Shown here piece by piece: positions 8,286 to 17,069 of a stretch of 64,000 nt of DNA. Both the position numbers and the translations under genes were made by a program. Location: positions 248,001 through 312,000 of the forward strand of contig NZ_CP146275.1 of assembly GCF_037044555.1 (NCBI RefSeq), read 5' to 3'. The stretch's first letter is position 1; every line of letters begins with the position of its first letter. The notes beneath the pieces are model-generated. The model saw nothing but the letters and a program-made list of their open reading frames with translations, made no database searches and was not told where the DNA came from. Source of the DNA: Pelagibacterium nitratireducens. GTDB taxonomy: Bacteria; Pseudomonadota; Alphaproteobacteria; Rhizobiales; Devosiaceae.

Positions 8286-9277
8286 TGCTCTTCCCCCTCG
8301 TCTTCATAGCCCTGGATATTGAGCGGCTCGGCGATCAGCCCCTGCTGGCGCGACCAATAGACAAGCGCGTCCTCGCGACCATGGGTCACCCAGATGGTCT
8401 GGGCCCCGGTCTCGGTAACCGTTTGGGTCAGTTCGGGCCAGTCGACGTGATCGGAAATGACCATTGGCAATTCGATGCCGCGCTGACGGGCGCGCTGCTT
8501 GACGCTCATCCAGCCCGAGGCCATGGCGAGGACGGGATCGGGCAGCCTGCGGCTCCAGCGGTCTTTGAGCGCTGAGGGCGGGGCGATGACGATGGCACCG
8601 GCGAGTTCGGCCTTTGTCGCTTCGGTGGCGTGGCGCAGTTCACCGAGTGCGATGCCCCGTTCGACATAGAGATCGCACAGGCGCTGCATGGCGCCATGGA
8701 GATAGATTGGGGCGTCATAGCCGCCATCGCGCAGCAGGGCGATGACCCGTTGCGCCTTGCCCAGAGCATAAGCGCCAATCACATGGGCGCGCTCGGGATG
8801 GGCGGCGAGTGATTTGAAAAGCCTGGCGATTTCTTCGGATGGGTGCGGATGCTGGAAAACGGGCAGCCCGAAGGTGGCTTCGGTGACCAGAAGATCGCAG
8901 GGGATCAGTTCGAAGGGTTGGGCGGTCTTGTCGGGCAGACGCTTGTAATCACCGGTGACCACGACGCGTTGGCCGTCCTGTTCGATCAGCACCTGTGCCG
9001 AGCCCAGAATGTGGCCGGCCGGATAGAGCGTAATTGTGACATCGTCGATTTTTAGCTTCTGGCCGAAATCGAGGGGCTGGAAGCTGCCGGCGCAATCCTT
9101 GCCATAGCGGGTCTGCATGATGGCGATGGTGTCGGGGGTGGCGAGTACCTTTTGGTGTCCGGAACGGGCGTGATCGGCGTGGCCGTGGGTGATGATGGCA
9201 CGCTCACGGGGGAGCGTGGGATCGACATAGGTATCGATGCGCCGGATATGGAGATTGCGATCGAGTACTTGGGTCAT
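8282..9277 (-). CDS. Ligase-associated DNA damage response exonuclease (MBL fold)
   Basis: The 331-aa protein belongs to the metallo-beta-lactamase, beta-CASP-like nuclease group. The zinc-binding signature HGHADH is at residues 31-36, with further ligand-type motifs (YPAGHILGSAQVLIE and TGDYKRLPDK) and a late WVTHGRED His. These enzymes trim DNA ends before ligation; the family is named for its constant pairing with the ATP-dependent ligase, as here (ATGA overlap with the ligase gene downstream). It is the first gene of the two-gene operon. The 140 bases upstream (9278-9419) are shared with the divergent carbonic anhydrase gene and must hold both promoters. Confidence 0.92.
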   Translation of the reverse strand: MTQVLDRNLHIRRIDTYVDPTLPRERAIITHGHADHARSGHQKVLATPDTIAIMQTRYGKDCAGSFQPLDFGQKLKIDDVTITLYPAGHILGSAQVLIEQDGQRVVVTGDYKRLPDKTAQPFELIPCDLLVTEATFGLPVFQHPHPSEEIARLFKSLAAHPERAHVIGAYALGKAQRVIALLRDGGYDAPIYLHGAMQRLCDLYVERGIALGELRHATEATKAELAGAIVIAPPSALKDRWSRRLPDPVLAMASGWMSVKQRARQRGIELPMVISDHVDWPELTQTVTETGAQTIWVTHGREDALVYWSRQQGLIAEPLNIQGYEDEGEEQ

Positions 9278-9419
9278 GATCCTGGCCTGTGTGCGAAACT
9301 GGCTTGGCGCGGTGGGAAATTGTACGACCGCGCAATTGTTTACACGGCTTGGTACTTAAACGTAGGTCGACCGGGTTCGGTTCAGGCTCTAGCATGGCAT
9401 ATCGGGAAAGGGAGCGGGC

Positions 9420-9947
9420 ATGAGTCTTATCGGGTTTGAAGGGCAGGCGCCCGAGATCGCGCGGGATGCAGGCTATGTGGCGCCCTCGGCGATGCTGATC
9501 GGCAAGGTACGGCTCGAACAAGGGGCGAGCGTGTGGTTCGGCGCGGTGCTGCGCGGTGACAATGAATTGATCGCGGTGGGCCGCAATTCCAATGTGCAGG
9601 ACAATGCGGTTCTCCACACCGATATGGGCTATCCGCTTACAATCGGTGAAGGCTGCACGATCGGTCATCTGGCGTGCCTTCATGGCTGCACAATCGGGGA
9701 TGGAAGCCTGATCGGGATGGGGGCCACGGTGCTCAACGGAGCCAGAATCGGGCGCAACTGCCTGATCGGGGCCAAGGCGCTGATCCCCGAGGGTATGGAC
9801 ATCCCCGATGGATCGATGGTTCTGGGTGTGCCGGGGCGCGTCGTGCGGGCGCTTTCGGACGAGGAGATCGGGCGGCTTTCCCAGGGGGCTCAAGCCTATG
9901 ACGAAAAATCGGCCCGCTACCGGGACAGCGCCGTTTTTCTCAAATGA
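9420..9947 (+). CDS. Gamma carbonic anhydrase family protein
   Basis: This 175-aa protein is built of hexapeptide repeats that fold as a left-handed beta helix, active as a trimer. The zinc ligands of the gamma class are visible: the His in VLHTD and the two His in GHLACLHGC. The family covers carbonic anhydrases and related proteins of uncertain activity (YrdA/PaaY/CaiE-like), so the true reaction could be CO2 hydration or another task. A GGGAGCGG ribosome site precedes the ATG. It is divergent from the exonuclease-ligase operon and upstream of the imu operon, with no obvious functional link. Confidence 0.9.
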   Translation: MSLIGFEGQAPEIARDAGYVAPSAMLIGKVRLEQGASVWFGAVLRGDNELIAVGRNSNVQDNAVLHTDMGYPLTIGEGCTIGHLACLHGCTIGDGSLIGMGATVLNGARIGRNCLIGAKALIPEGMDIPDGSMVLGVPGRVVRALSDEEIGRLSQGAQAYDEKSARYRDSAVFLK

Positions 9948-9976
9948 GGTCGGCAAACAGACCCGATTGACTCTTG

Positions 9977-9991
9977 GTTCGATCTGAGTCC
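9977..9991 (+). promoter_or_regulatory. Degenerate second LexA-like box
   Basis: The sequence reads GTTC, seven bases, GTCC: one mismatch from the alphaproteobacterial LexA consensus GTTC-N7-GTTC. It lies five bases upstream of an exact box. Alone it would not convince; beside the exact one it may act as a weak second site. Confidence 0.4.
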
Positions 9992-9996
9992 AAATA

Positions 9997-10011
9997 GAAC
10001 AAAATAGGAAC
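9997..10011 (-). promoter_or_regulatory. LexA (SOS) box upstream of imuA
   Basis: The bases read GAAC-AAAATAG-GAAC, the exact reverse complement of GTTC-N7-GTTC, the LexA operator known from Caulobacter and rhizobia. It ends nine bases before the imuA ATG, so bound LexA would cover the start region and block transcription until DNA damage. The imuA-imuB-dnaE2 operon is a well-established LexA target in this class. Confidence 0.8.
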
Positions 10012-10019
10012 ATTGAGCC

Positions 10020-10799
10020 ATGAACAAAGCTCGCCAGATCGGTGTGCTGCGGGAGGCTCTGGCCAGTCTCGATCCCTTCGGCGAGACCGGGCGGCACGGC
10101 GTCTTCACTCTGGGCGCCGGCCCGGTCGATGACGCTTTGGGGGGCGGGCTGGCGCGGGGCGCCGTGCATGAAATCTACCCTGCCCAGGCCTTCGATATTG
10201 CGGCGGCTGCAGGATTTGTGACCGGGATCAGCCTGCGGGCTGCGCCCCAGGCGCCGCTGGTCTGGATACGGCACAGGCGCAGCGAGATGGAGGCGGGCGC
10301 GCTTTATGCTCAGGGGTTCGCCGAAATGGGCGTGGCGGGCGATAAGCTGTTCGTGGTGCATGTAAACGATGTCGCCGATGGCTTGCGGGCCAGTCTTGAA
10401 GCCTTGCGGTGTCGGGGACTGGGAGCGGTGATTTTTGAAAGCTGGGGGACGTCGAAACATCTCGATCTCACCGCCAGCCGCAGGCTGTCGCTGGCCGCGC
10501 AGGAAAGCGGGGTCACGGGGCTGGTTTTGCGGGTGATGAGCACGCCCGAGCCGAGTGCTGCCGCAACGCGCTGGCAGGTTACGGCTGCCCCGTCCTCCGA
10601 TCCCCTCGGCATGCCCGGGCGGGCTACGCTTTGCGTTCGCCTGCTGCGCCAGAAGAGCGGGCCGTCCGGCTCGAGCTGGAATCTGGAATGGAACCATGAA
10701 ACCCTTGGATTTGCACAAGCCCAGGCGCTATCTGGCCCTGTGGCTGCCTCTTATCGTGACCGACAGATTGGTTCGGCTCGCTGGGCAAAAACGGGGTGA
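10020..10799 (+). CDS. imuA: ImuA, SOS mutagenesis cassette accessory protein
   Basis: The 259-aa product has the ImuA/RecA-like arrangement: an early segment GVFTLGAGPVDDALGGGLARGAVHEIYP, as in RecA/SulA-like proteins, then PLVWIRHRRSEMEAGALYAQGF and conserved blocks ending in GLVLRVMSTPEPSAAATRWQV. ImuA works with ImuB and DnaE2 in error-prone lesion bypass after DNA damage and interacts with RecA. The ribosome site is TAGGAA. Gene order and the LexA box upstream make the name safe. The end of the gene overlaps the start of imuB by about 100 bases. Confidence 0.93.
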   Translation: MNKARQIGVLREALASLDPFGETGRHGVFTLGAGPVDDALGGGLARGAVHEIYPAQAFDIAAAAGFVTGISLRAAPQAPLVWIRHRRSEMEAGALYAQGFAEMGVAGDKLFVVHVNDVADGLRASLEALRCRGLGAVIFESWGTSKHLDLTASRRLSLAAQESGVTGLVLRVMSTPEPSAAATRWQVTAAPSSDPLGMPGRATLCVRLLRQKSGPSGSSWNLEWNHETLGFAQAQALSGPVAASYRDRQIGSARWAKTG

Positions 10800-12252
10800 T
10801 CGTCCTTTGGTGGTCGTTGCCCGCAAGGGCAATATCCTGGCTCTGGTGGGGGCCGACGCCAATGCCCGCCGGCAGGGTTTGAGGCCCGGCCTTGCCTTTG
10901 CCGACGCAAAGGCGCGGGTGCCACACCTCGAAATCGTCGAGCACGACGAGACGGCCGATGCCGAACTTCTGGAAAAGCTGGCCGACTGGTGCGATCGCTA
11001 CAGTCCCTTCGTTGCCACCGAGCCTCCCGATTCCATCGTGTGCGACATTACGGGCGTGCCCCATCTGTTTGGCGGAGAGGCGGAACTGGTTGCCGATATG
11101 GAAACCCGGCTGAAAGCCCAGGGCTTTGCAACCCGCATCGGTGTTGCCGGAACGGCGCGCGCGGCACGGGCGCTGGCCCGGTTTGGCAGGGGTGGAATCG
11201 TTGAGCCCGGGGGCGAGGCGCATGCTCTGGCCGGACTGCCGGTCGAGGCGCTCGAATCGGGGGAAAAAACCACTACCGGCCTGCGTCGGGCAGGGCTCAC
11301 CACGATCTCTGACCTTGCCGCCCGTCCCAGAAAGCCGCTCGCGGCGCGGTTCGGGGATGCAATGACGGCGGCTCTCGCTCAACTGATTGGAGAGATCGAC
11401 CGGCCGATCACCCCGCGCCGTCCCTTGCCGGACTTTGTGGCCGAGCAGCGCTTTGCCGATCCCATCGGGCTCATGGAAGATATCGTTGCCGCTCTCGCCC
11501 CGCTGTCGCAAAACCTTTGCAGGAGTCTGGATCGTCACGGACAGGGCGGGCGGTGTTTCGAGGCCGCGTTCTTTCGCGCCGATGGCAAGGTCACCCGCAT
11601 CGAGGTGCTTTCAGGACAGCCGCTCAAGGAGGCGGGCGTGCTCACGCGGCTTTTGAACATGCGGCTCGATGCCCTGGCCGACCCGATCGATCCGGGTTTC
11701 GGGTTTGACATGATCCGGCTTTCGGTGCTGGCGGGCGACGATATGGCCGCAATACAGGGCGGGCTCGACGGCAGGGCAATGGCCTCGGTCGAAGTGCGCG
11801 ATCTAATCGATCGGCTCAGTGCCCGGTTCGGCGCGGACGCGGTGCAGCGCTTTGTTGCCAATGACAGCCATCTGCCCGAGCGGGCGGCGCGCTCCATCCC
11901 GGCGATATCGGATGAAACCCCAAGCGCGGCATGGCGGCAGGCCGGCCCGTTCGGGGTTCCGGCCCGGCCCCTGTTTCTCTTTTACCCGCCCCCTCTCATC
12001 GAGGTGATCGCCGAAGTTCCCCATGGGCCACCACGCAGGTTTTTGTGGCGGCGGGCCTGGTTCGATATCGTTTCGGCCGAAGGTCCCGAGCGCATAGCGC
12101 CCGAATGGTGGCGCATAACCAGCGATACGCGGGCACGCGATTATTTCCGCATCGAGGATGCGGTCGGGCACCGGTTCTGGGTGTTCCGGTACGGGTTTTA
12201 CGGCATCGGCACCGAGCCGGTGCGCTGGTATCTGCATGGGGTGTTTCCATGA
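10696..12252 (+). CDS. imuB: ImuB, inactive Y-family polymerase homologue
   Basis: I place the start at the ATG at 10696 (MKPLDLHKPRRYLALWLP), giving 518 aa. Upstream in-frame residues are low-complexity and run deep into imuA. The protein has a Y-family polymerase-like core, but the usual catalytic acidic motif (DMDxFFASVE) is replaced by LALWLPLIVTDRL, as expected for ImuB, which acts as a hub linking the beta clamp, ImuA and DnaE2 rather than as a polymerase. The little-finger and C-terminal regions are present (DFVAEQRFADPIGLMEDI and RRFLWRRAWFDIVSAEGPERIAPEWW). The stop overlaps the dnaE2 start by ATGA. Confidence 0.93.
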   Translation: MKPLDLHKPRRYLALWLPLIVTDRLVRLAGQKRGDRPLVVVARKGNILALVGADANARRQGLRPGLAFADAKARVPHLEIVEHDETADAELLEKLADWCDRYSPFVATEPPDSIVCDITGVPHLFGGEAELVADMETRLKAQGFATRIGVAGTARAARALARFGRGGIVEPGGEAHALAGLPVEALESGEKTTTGLRRAGLTTISDLAARPRKPLAARFGDAMTAALAQLIGEIDRPITPRRPLPDFVAEQRFADPIGLMEDIVAALAPLSQNLCRSLDRHGQGGRCFEAAFFRADGKVTRIEVLSGQPLKEAGVLTRLLNMRLDALADPIDPGFGFDMIRLSVLAGDDMAAIQGGLDGRAMASVEVRDLIDRLSARFGADAVQRFVANDSHLPERAARSIPAISDETPSAAWRQAGPFGVPARPLFLFYPPPLIEVIAEVPHGPPRRFLWRRAWFDIVSAEGPERIAPEWWRITSDTRARDYFRIEDAVGHRFWVFRYGFYGIGTEPVRWYLHGVFP

Positions 12253-15200
12253 GCTTTTATGCGGAACTGGCGACGACGACCAATTTTTCCTTTCTGCGCG
12301 GCGCTTCGCACGCTCAGGACATGGTGCTGGCCGCGCTGCTGCTCGGCCACAAGGGGATCGGCATTGCCGACCACAATTCAGTGGCCGGGGTGGTGCGCGC
12401 CTTTGCGGCGCTTGAAGACCTGCGCAAGGGCGTAAAACTTGTCGACAAGGTGCGCGAAGGGTCGGGGCCGGGGGAATATGTGCTGGTCGAAAGGCATCCC
12501 GAACTCGATTTTCCCTTCACCCTTGATGAGCTGCAGGCGCGCGCGAAAAGTTTCAAGCTCGCGGTGGGTGCCCGTCTGGTCTTTTCGGATGGAACGCCCG
12601 ACATCATCGCTTACCCGCAGGATCTGGAAGGGTGGGGCAAGCTGTGCCGGCTTTTGACGCGCGGCAACCGCAAGGCAAAAAAGGGCGAGTGCATCCTTGT
12701 GCTTGCCGATCTGGTTTTCGCCGCGTCGGGGCTGAGCCTGATCGTGATGCCTGGTGACGACCAATCGGGTCTGGAGAGGGCTCTCAAGGAACTCTCACGG
12801 GTTTCGGCAACCCTTTGGCTGGGGGCAAGCATGGGCCACAAGAGCAATGATCTGCGGCGTCTCCATCACTTTCGGATTCTGGCCCAGGCCCATGGGGTGC
12901 CGCTGATCGCCACCAATGATGTGCTTTATCACGCGGCCGAGCAGCGCGACCTGCAGGATATCCTTACCTGCATCCGGGAGGGTGTAACCATTGAAACGGC
13001 CGGCACGCGACTGGAGGCCAATGCGGAACGCCATCTCAAGACGCCCGAGGAAATGGAGAGGCTGTTTCACCCATGCCCGCAAGCCATCGCCCAGACCGAG
13101 GTGTTCTTGCAGACCATCGATTTTTCGCTCGATCAGTTGCGTTATCAATATCCCGAAGAGCCGGTTCCCAAGGGCTGGGCTCCGCAGGCATGGCTTAGGG
13201 AAATCACCTGGCGGCGGGCAGAACTGCGCTATCCCGACGGTGTGCCCGCAAAGGTCAGATCCCAGATCGAAAGCGAACTCGCGCTGATCGGGAAGCTTAA
13301 CTACGCCACCTATTTCCTCACCATCTTCGATATCGTGGAGGTGGCAAGGAGCAAGAACATTCTCTGCCAGGGACGCGGATCGGCGGCCAATTCGGCGGTC
13401 TGTTTCGTTCTCGGCATCACGGCGGTGGACCCGGCCGAACATCAATTGCTGTTTGCCCGGTTTCTTTCGGAAAACCGTGGCGAGCCACCCGATATCGATG
13501 TGGATTTCGAGCATGAGCGGCGTGAGGAGATCATCCAGCATATCTATGAGACCTATGGCCGACACCGGGCGGGGATCGCGGCGACGGTGATCAGCTATCG
13601 CCCGCGTTCGGCCATCCGCGAGGTGGGCAAGGCGCTGGGGCTGACCGAAGACATCACCTCGCGCATCGCTTCGACCGTGTGGGGGAGCTGGAGCGGGGAA
13701 GGGCTGCCACAAAAACATATTGCGCAGGCCGGGCTCGACCCGGACAATCCCAATATTTTGCGCGCGGTAAAACTGGCGACGCGACTTTTAGGCTTTCCGC
13801 GTCATCTTTCCCAGCATGTGGGCGGGTTCGTTCTGACCCAGAACCGGCTCGATGAATATGTGCCAGTCGCCAATGCTGCGATGGAGGATCGAACGTTCAT
13901 CGAATGGGACAAGGACGATATCGATCGGGTGGGTATGCTCAAGGTCGACGTTCTGGGCCTGGGCATGCTCACCTGCATCCGCAAGGCGTTCGAACTGATC
14001 GGCAAACACTACGACACGAAGCTGGGGCTGGCCGATATCAAGGCCACTGATGGTGACGCCGAGGGCGTCTTCGACATGCTGTGCGAGGGCGATTCCATCG
14101 GGGTCTTTCAGGTCGAGAGTCGGGCGCAGATCAACATGCTGCCCAGGCTCCGTCCGAGAGTGTTCTACGATCTCGTCATCCAGGTGGCGATCGTCAGGCC
14201 AGGCCCGATCCAGGGCGACATGGTCCATCCCTATCTGCGGCGGCGGAGTGGACAAGAAGATGTCGAATATCCCGCGCCGAAGCCGCCCTATGACCCGAAC
14301 GAATTGCGTGCTGTTCTGGAACGGACCAAGGGTGTCCCCCTGTTTCAGGAACAGGCAATGCAACTGGCCATGGTCGCGGCCGAATTCACCGACGACGAGG
14401 CCAATGGTCTGCGCAAGGCCATGGCCACGTTCCGCCACAATGGCACGATCGGCCAATTCAAGACGATGATGGTCGAACGCATGGTGGCGCGTGGATATGA
14501 CGAGGACTTTGCCAAGCGATGCTTTAGCCAGATCGAGGGGTTCGGCGATTACGGCTTTCCCGAAAGCCACGCGGCCAGCTTTGCCAAGCTGGTTTACGTT
14601 TCCGCCTGGATCAAGAAATACTACCCCGATGTTTTTGCCTGCGCGCTGCTCAATTCCCAGCCCATGGGATTTTACGCTCCGGCCCAGATCGTGCGCGATG
14701 CGCGCGAGCACGGGGTGGAGGTGCGGCCGGTCGATGCCAATTGCAGCAGCCATGACAATGGGCTCGAAGAGACGCCGGCCCCTTATTGCGCCCTGCGGAT
14801 CGGGTTTCGCCAGATCGACGGGTTCAAGAAAGACTGGAGCGAAAAACTGGTGGTCCGGCGGGAAAAACCTTACGGCTCGATAGAAGATATCTGGCAGCGC
14901 TCGGGCGTTCCGGTGCGGGCGTTGACGCTTCTAGCCGATGCCGACGCCATGGGAACCATCGGGCTCGACCGGCGCGAGGCAGCCTGGCGCGTCAGGCGTT
15001 TGCCACAGGACGACCCGCTGCCTCTTTTCGCCGCTGCCCAGGGCCGGGAGCTGGGGGAGGAAGACGATATGGCCCTGCCCGAGATGGCGCTGTCAGAGCA
15101 TGTGATCGCCGATTACCAGACGGCCCGGCTTTCGCTCAAGGCCCATCCGATGGCGTTTCTGCGCGAACAGTTTTCTGCCCAGGGTGTGCTCAGTTGCAGG

Positions 15201-15605
15201 GGACTCGACCAGGTGCGCGATGGCAAAATGGTCAAGGTGGCGGGAATCGTTCTGGTGCGGCAAAGGCCGGGCAAGGGCAATGCGATTTTCATGACACTCG
15301 AGGATGAAACCGGCATTGCCAACGGGCTGATGTGGGCCACACGGTTTGAAAAATACCGGCGCGAAATCATGGCGTCGCGCCTCGCGGTGATCGAGGGGCA
15401 GCTGCAAAAGAGCAAGGAGGGCGTGATTCACGTGATCGCCAGCGCGGTCTATGACCGCTCCGATCTGCTCGATTCCCTGGCGATGTCGCACCGCGCCAAC
15501 CCGCAATTGACGCGGGCCGATGAGGCAACCCATCCCGTGCAGCAACGCCTGCATGGCCACCCGCGCAACAGGCGCGTGGTGCCCAAATCGCGCGATTTCC
15601 ACTGA
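12249..15605 (+). CDS. dnaE2: Error-prone DNA polymerase III alpha subunit DnaE2 (ImuC)
   Basis: From the ATG at 12249, coupled to the imuB stop, the product has 1118 aa, the usual DnaE2 size. It begins with a PHP domain (YAELATTTNFSFLRGASH, GIADHNSVAG). The polymerase active-site motif PPDIDVDFEH gives the catalytic Asp residues at about 415, 417 and 419. A helix-hairpin-helix part and a C-terminal OB domain follow (VKVAGIVLVRQRPGKGN, then MTLEDETGIANGLMW). It is the translesion polymerase of the SOS cassette and needs ImuA and ImuB. The gene looks intact. A short gap (15606-15677) separates it from the aldose epimerase gene. Confidence 0.95.
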   Translation: MSFYAELATTTNFSFLRGASHAQDMVLAALLLGHKGIGIADHNSVAGVVRAFAALEDLRKGVKLVDKVREGSGPGEYVLVERHPELDFPFTLDELQARAKSFKLAVGARLVFSDGTPDIIAYPQDLEGWGKLCRLLTRGNRKAKKGECILVLADLVFAASGLSLIVMPGDDQSGLERALKELSRVSATLWLGASMGHKSNDLRRLHHFRILAQAHGVPLIATNDVLYHAAEQRDLQDILTCIREGVTIETAGTRLEANAERHLKTPEEMERLFHPCPQAIAQTEVFLQTIDFSLDQLRYQYPEEPVPKGWAPQAWLREITWRRAELRYPDGVPAKVRSQIESELALIGKLNYATYFLTIFDIVEVARSKNILCQGRGSAANSAVCFVLGITAVDPAEHQLLFARFLSENRGEPPDIDVDFEHERREEIIQHIYETYGRHRAGIAATVISYRPRSAIREVGKALGLTEDITSRIASTVWGSWSGEGLPQKHIAQAGLDPDNPNILRAVKLATRLLGFPRHLSQHVGGFVLTQNRLDEYVPVANAAMEDRTFIEWDKDDIDRVGMLKVDVLGLGMLTCIRKAFELIGKHYDTKLGLADIKATDGDAEGVFDMLCEGDSIGVFQVESRAQINMLPRLRPRVFYDLVIQVAIVRPGPIQGDMVHPYLRRRSGQEDVEYPAPKPPYDPNELRAVLERTKGVPLFQEQAMQLAMVAAEFTDDEANGLRKAMATFRHNGTIGQFKTMMVERMVARGYDEDFAKRCFSQIEGFGDYGFPESHAASFAKLVYVSAWIKKYYPDVFACALLNSQPMGFYAPAQIVRDAREHGVEVRPVDANCSSHDNGLEETPAPYCALRIGFRQIDGFKKDWSEKLVVRREKPYGSIEDIWQRSGVPVRALTLLADADAMGTIGLDRREAAWRVRRLPQDDPLPLFAAAQGRELGEEDDMALPEMALSEHVIADYQTARLSLKAHPMAFLREQFSAQGVLSCRGLDQVRDGKMVKVAGIVLVRQRPGKGNAIFMTLEDETGIANGLMWATRFEKYRREIMASRLAVIEGQLQKSKEGVIHVIASAVYDRSDLLDSLAMSHRANPQLTRADEATHPVQQRLHGHPRNRRVVPKSRDFH

Positions 15606-15677
15606 TTGGGGTGGCACCGATGTGGCGACCCGGCTAGACAGGATCCAATGCTGATGGCCGACACTATGGAGTGAACA

Positions 15678-16676
15678 ATGGCACGGGTGGCTGGATCAAT
15701 CGACGGACAGGCGGTTCATGAGGTGGTTCTGACCTCGGCCACGGGCGTTCGGATTTCCCTTCTCACCTATGGCGCGCTGATCCGCGACTGGCGGGTGCCG
15801 GTCGGCGATCAGTTGCGACCGGTGGTTCTGGGATTTGACGATATATCGTTCTACCGCGATCACAGCCCGTACTTTGGCGCTATTGCCGGCCGGGTGGCCA
15901 ACCGGATCGGCGGCGCCAGATTTACCCTCGACGGTGCGGTTTACGATCTGCCGCCCAATGAGGGGCCCAATCAGCTTCACGGTGGTCCCGAGGGCCTGGC
16001 GCTGCAGATATGGCAGATTGCCGAGGAAAGCGAGAACAGTGTCAAGCTGACCCTGTTTAGTCCCGATGGCGCCATGGGCTATCCGGGCAATCTCGAAATC
16101 TCCGTCACCTATACCCTGACCCGTAACCGGCTGGAGATCGACTTTGCCGCCGAAACCGACCGGCCGACCCCGGTCAATATCGTTCAGCACAATTATTTCA
16201 ACCTGATGGGCAGAGGCGATGTGCTCGATCATCGCCTGTCTTTTGTCGCCGGCGCTTATACCGAGCTCGGCGAGGGTCAGATCCCGACCGGTGCGATTTT
16301 GCCGACGAAAGGCACCGATTTTGATTTCCGACAGGCGCGGACCATGCGCCAGGCCGATGGGGCCGGCCAGAAGATCGATTGCAATTTCGTCCTCGATACA
16401 CGGCGCGACCAAACCGAGCCGGTGGCAGTGGTCCAAGCACCCGACGGCTCGCTGACGCTCAGGATCCATACCGATCAGCCCGGCCTCCAGGTCTATAATG
16501 GCTGGAAGCTCGACGTGCCGGTTCCGGGCCTTGAGGGCGCGCACTACCCGGCTTATGGCGGACTCTGCCTTGAAGATCAGAACTTCCCCGATGCGATCAA
16601 CAACCCGCATTTTCCATCATCTGTGGTGACGCCAAGGACGCCGTATTTGCATTGGAGCGCGATAGAGATCAAATAA
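15678..16676 (+). CDS. Aldose 1-epimerase (mutarotase)
   Basis: This 332-aa protein interconverts alpha and beta anomers of aldoses such as galactose. The family fingerprints are present: NQLHGGPEG, VQHNYFNLMG with the catalytic His, and near the end GLCLEDQNFPDAIN, where the Glu is the catalytic base. There is no signal peptide, so it is cytoplasmic. A GTGAACA spacing with a weak ribosome site precedes the ATG. It sits between the SOS cassette and the exopolysaccharide locus; it might serve general sugar metabolism rather than polysaccharide synthesis. Confidence 0.93.
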   Translation: MARVAGSIDGQAVHEVVLTSATGVRISLLTYGALIRDWRVPVGDQLRPVVLGFDDISFYRDHSPYFGAIAGRVANRIGGARFTLDGAVYDLPPNEGPNQLHGGPEGLALQIWQIAEESENSVKLTLFSPDGAMGYPGNLEISVTYTLTRNRLEIDFAAETDRPTPVNIVQHNYFNLMGRGDVLDHRLSFVAGAYTELGEGQIPTGAILPTKGTDFDFRQARTMRQADGAGQKIDCNFVLDTRRDQTEPVAVVQAPDGSLTLRIHTDQPGLQVYNGWKLDVPVPGLEGAHYPAYGGLCLEDQNFPDAINNPHFPSSVVTPRTPYLHWSAIEIK

Positions 16677-17069
16677 CGATACTAGAGGAATCCGATGTAC
16701 TTCGCGATGGAACCGCGAATATCCATATCCGCCTTGGCACGACAGATGCTTAGGAATGCGAGCCAACCAAAACCTCGACGGTATTGGATGGCTTTGTCTT
16801 CCATGCCTGCTGCCATCGATCGCCCAACGTTTCTATGTAGATCTATGGAAAAAGACGTCTGGTTCCTTGGCTCAACCGCTTACAAAACTTGGGCGATGTA
16901 TCAGTGTGGCGACGGAACCGTTTCTGTGGTTAAAGGCGATCCTTGCAGTTACCGGAGAAATGGATGGCGGGATTGATGGATTTTGGGTCACCAAAAGGCG
17001 CGAACCCCAAGCGTGGTACTAGGTCGGGCGTTTACAGGCGCAAACCGATCGTCACGACCATGGTTAACC
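16677..17069. other. Intergenic stretch before the EPS locus
   Basis: These 390 bases carry no gene I can support. Short open frames exist (for example 16756-17022 on the plus strand), but they lack a ribosome site, have no recognisable protein pattern and end without relation to the next gene. Promoters for the polysaccharide genes probably lie here. No long repeat is seen. Confidence 0.4.

Noticed and set aside
9375..9389. GTTC-N7-GCTC as a LexA box for the carbonic anhydrase or exonuclease gene
   Set aside because: One mismatch and no second site; such matches are frequent by chance. The exonuclease might still be SOS-regulated, but this is no evidence.
16756..17022. Open frame of 88 codons before the ABC transporter
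   Set aside because: No ribosome site, no domain pattern, unusual Trp/Cys-rich composition; probably chance.
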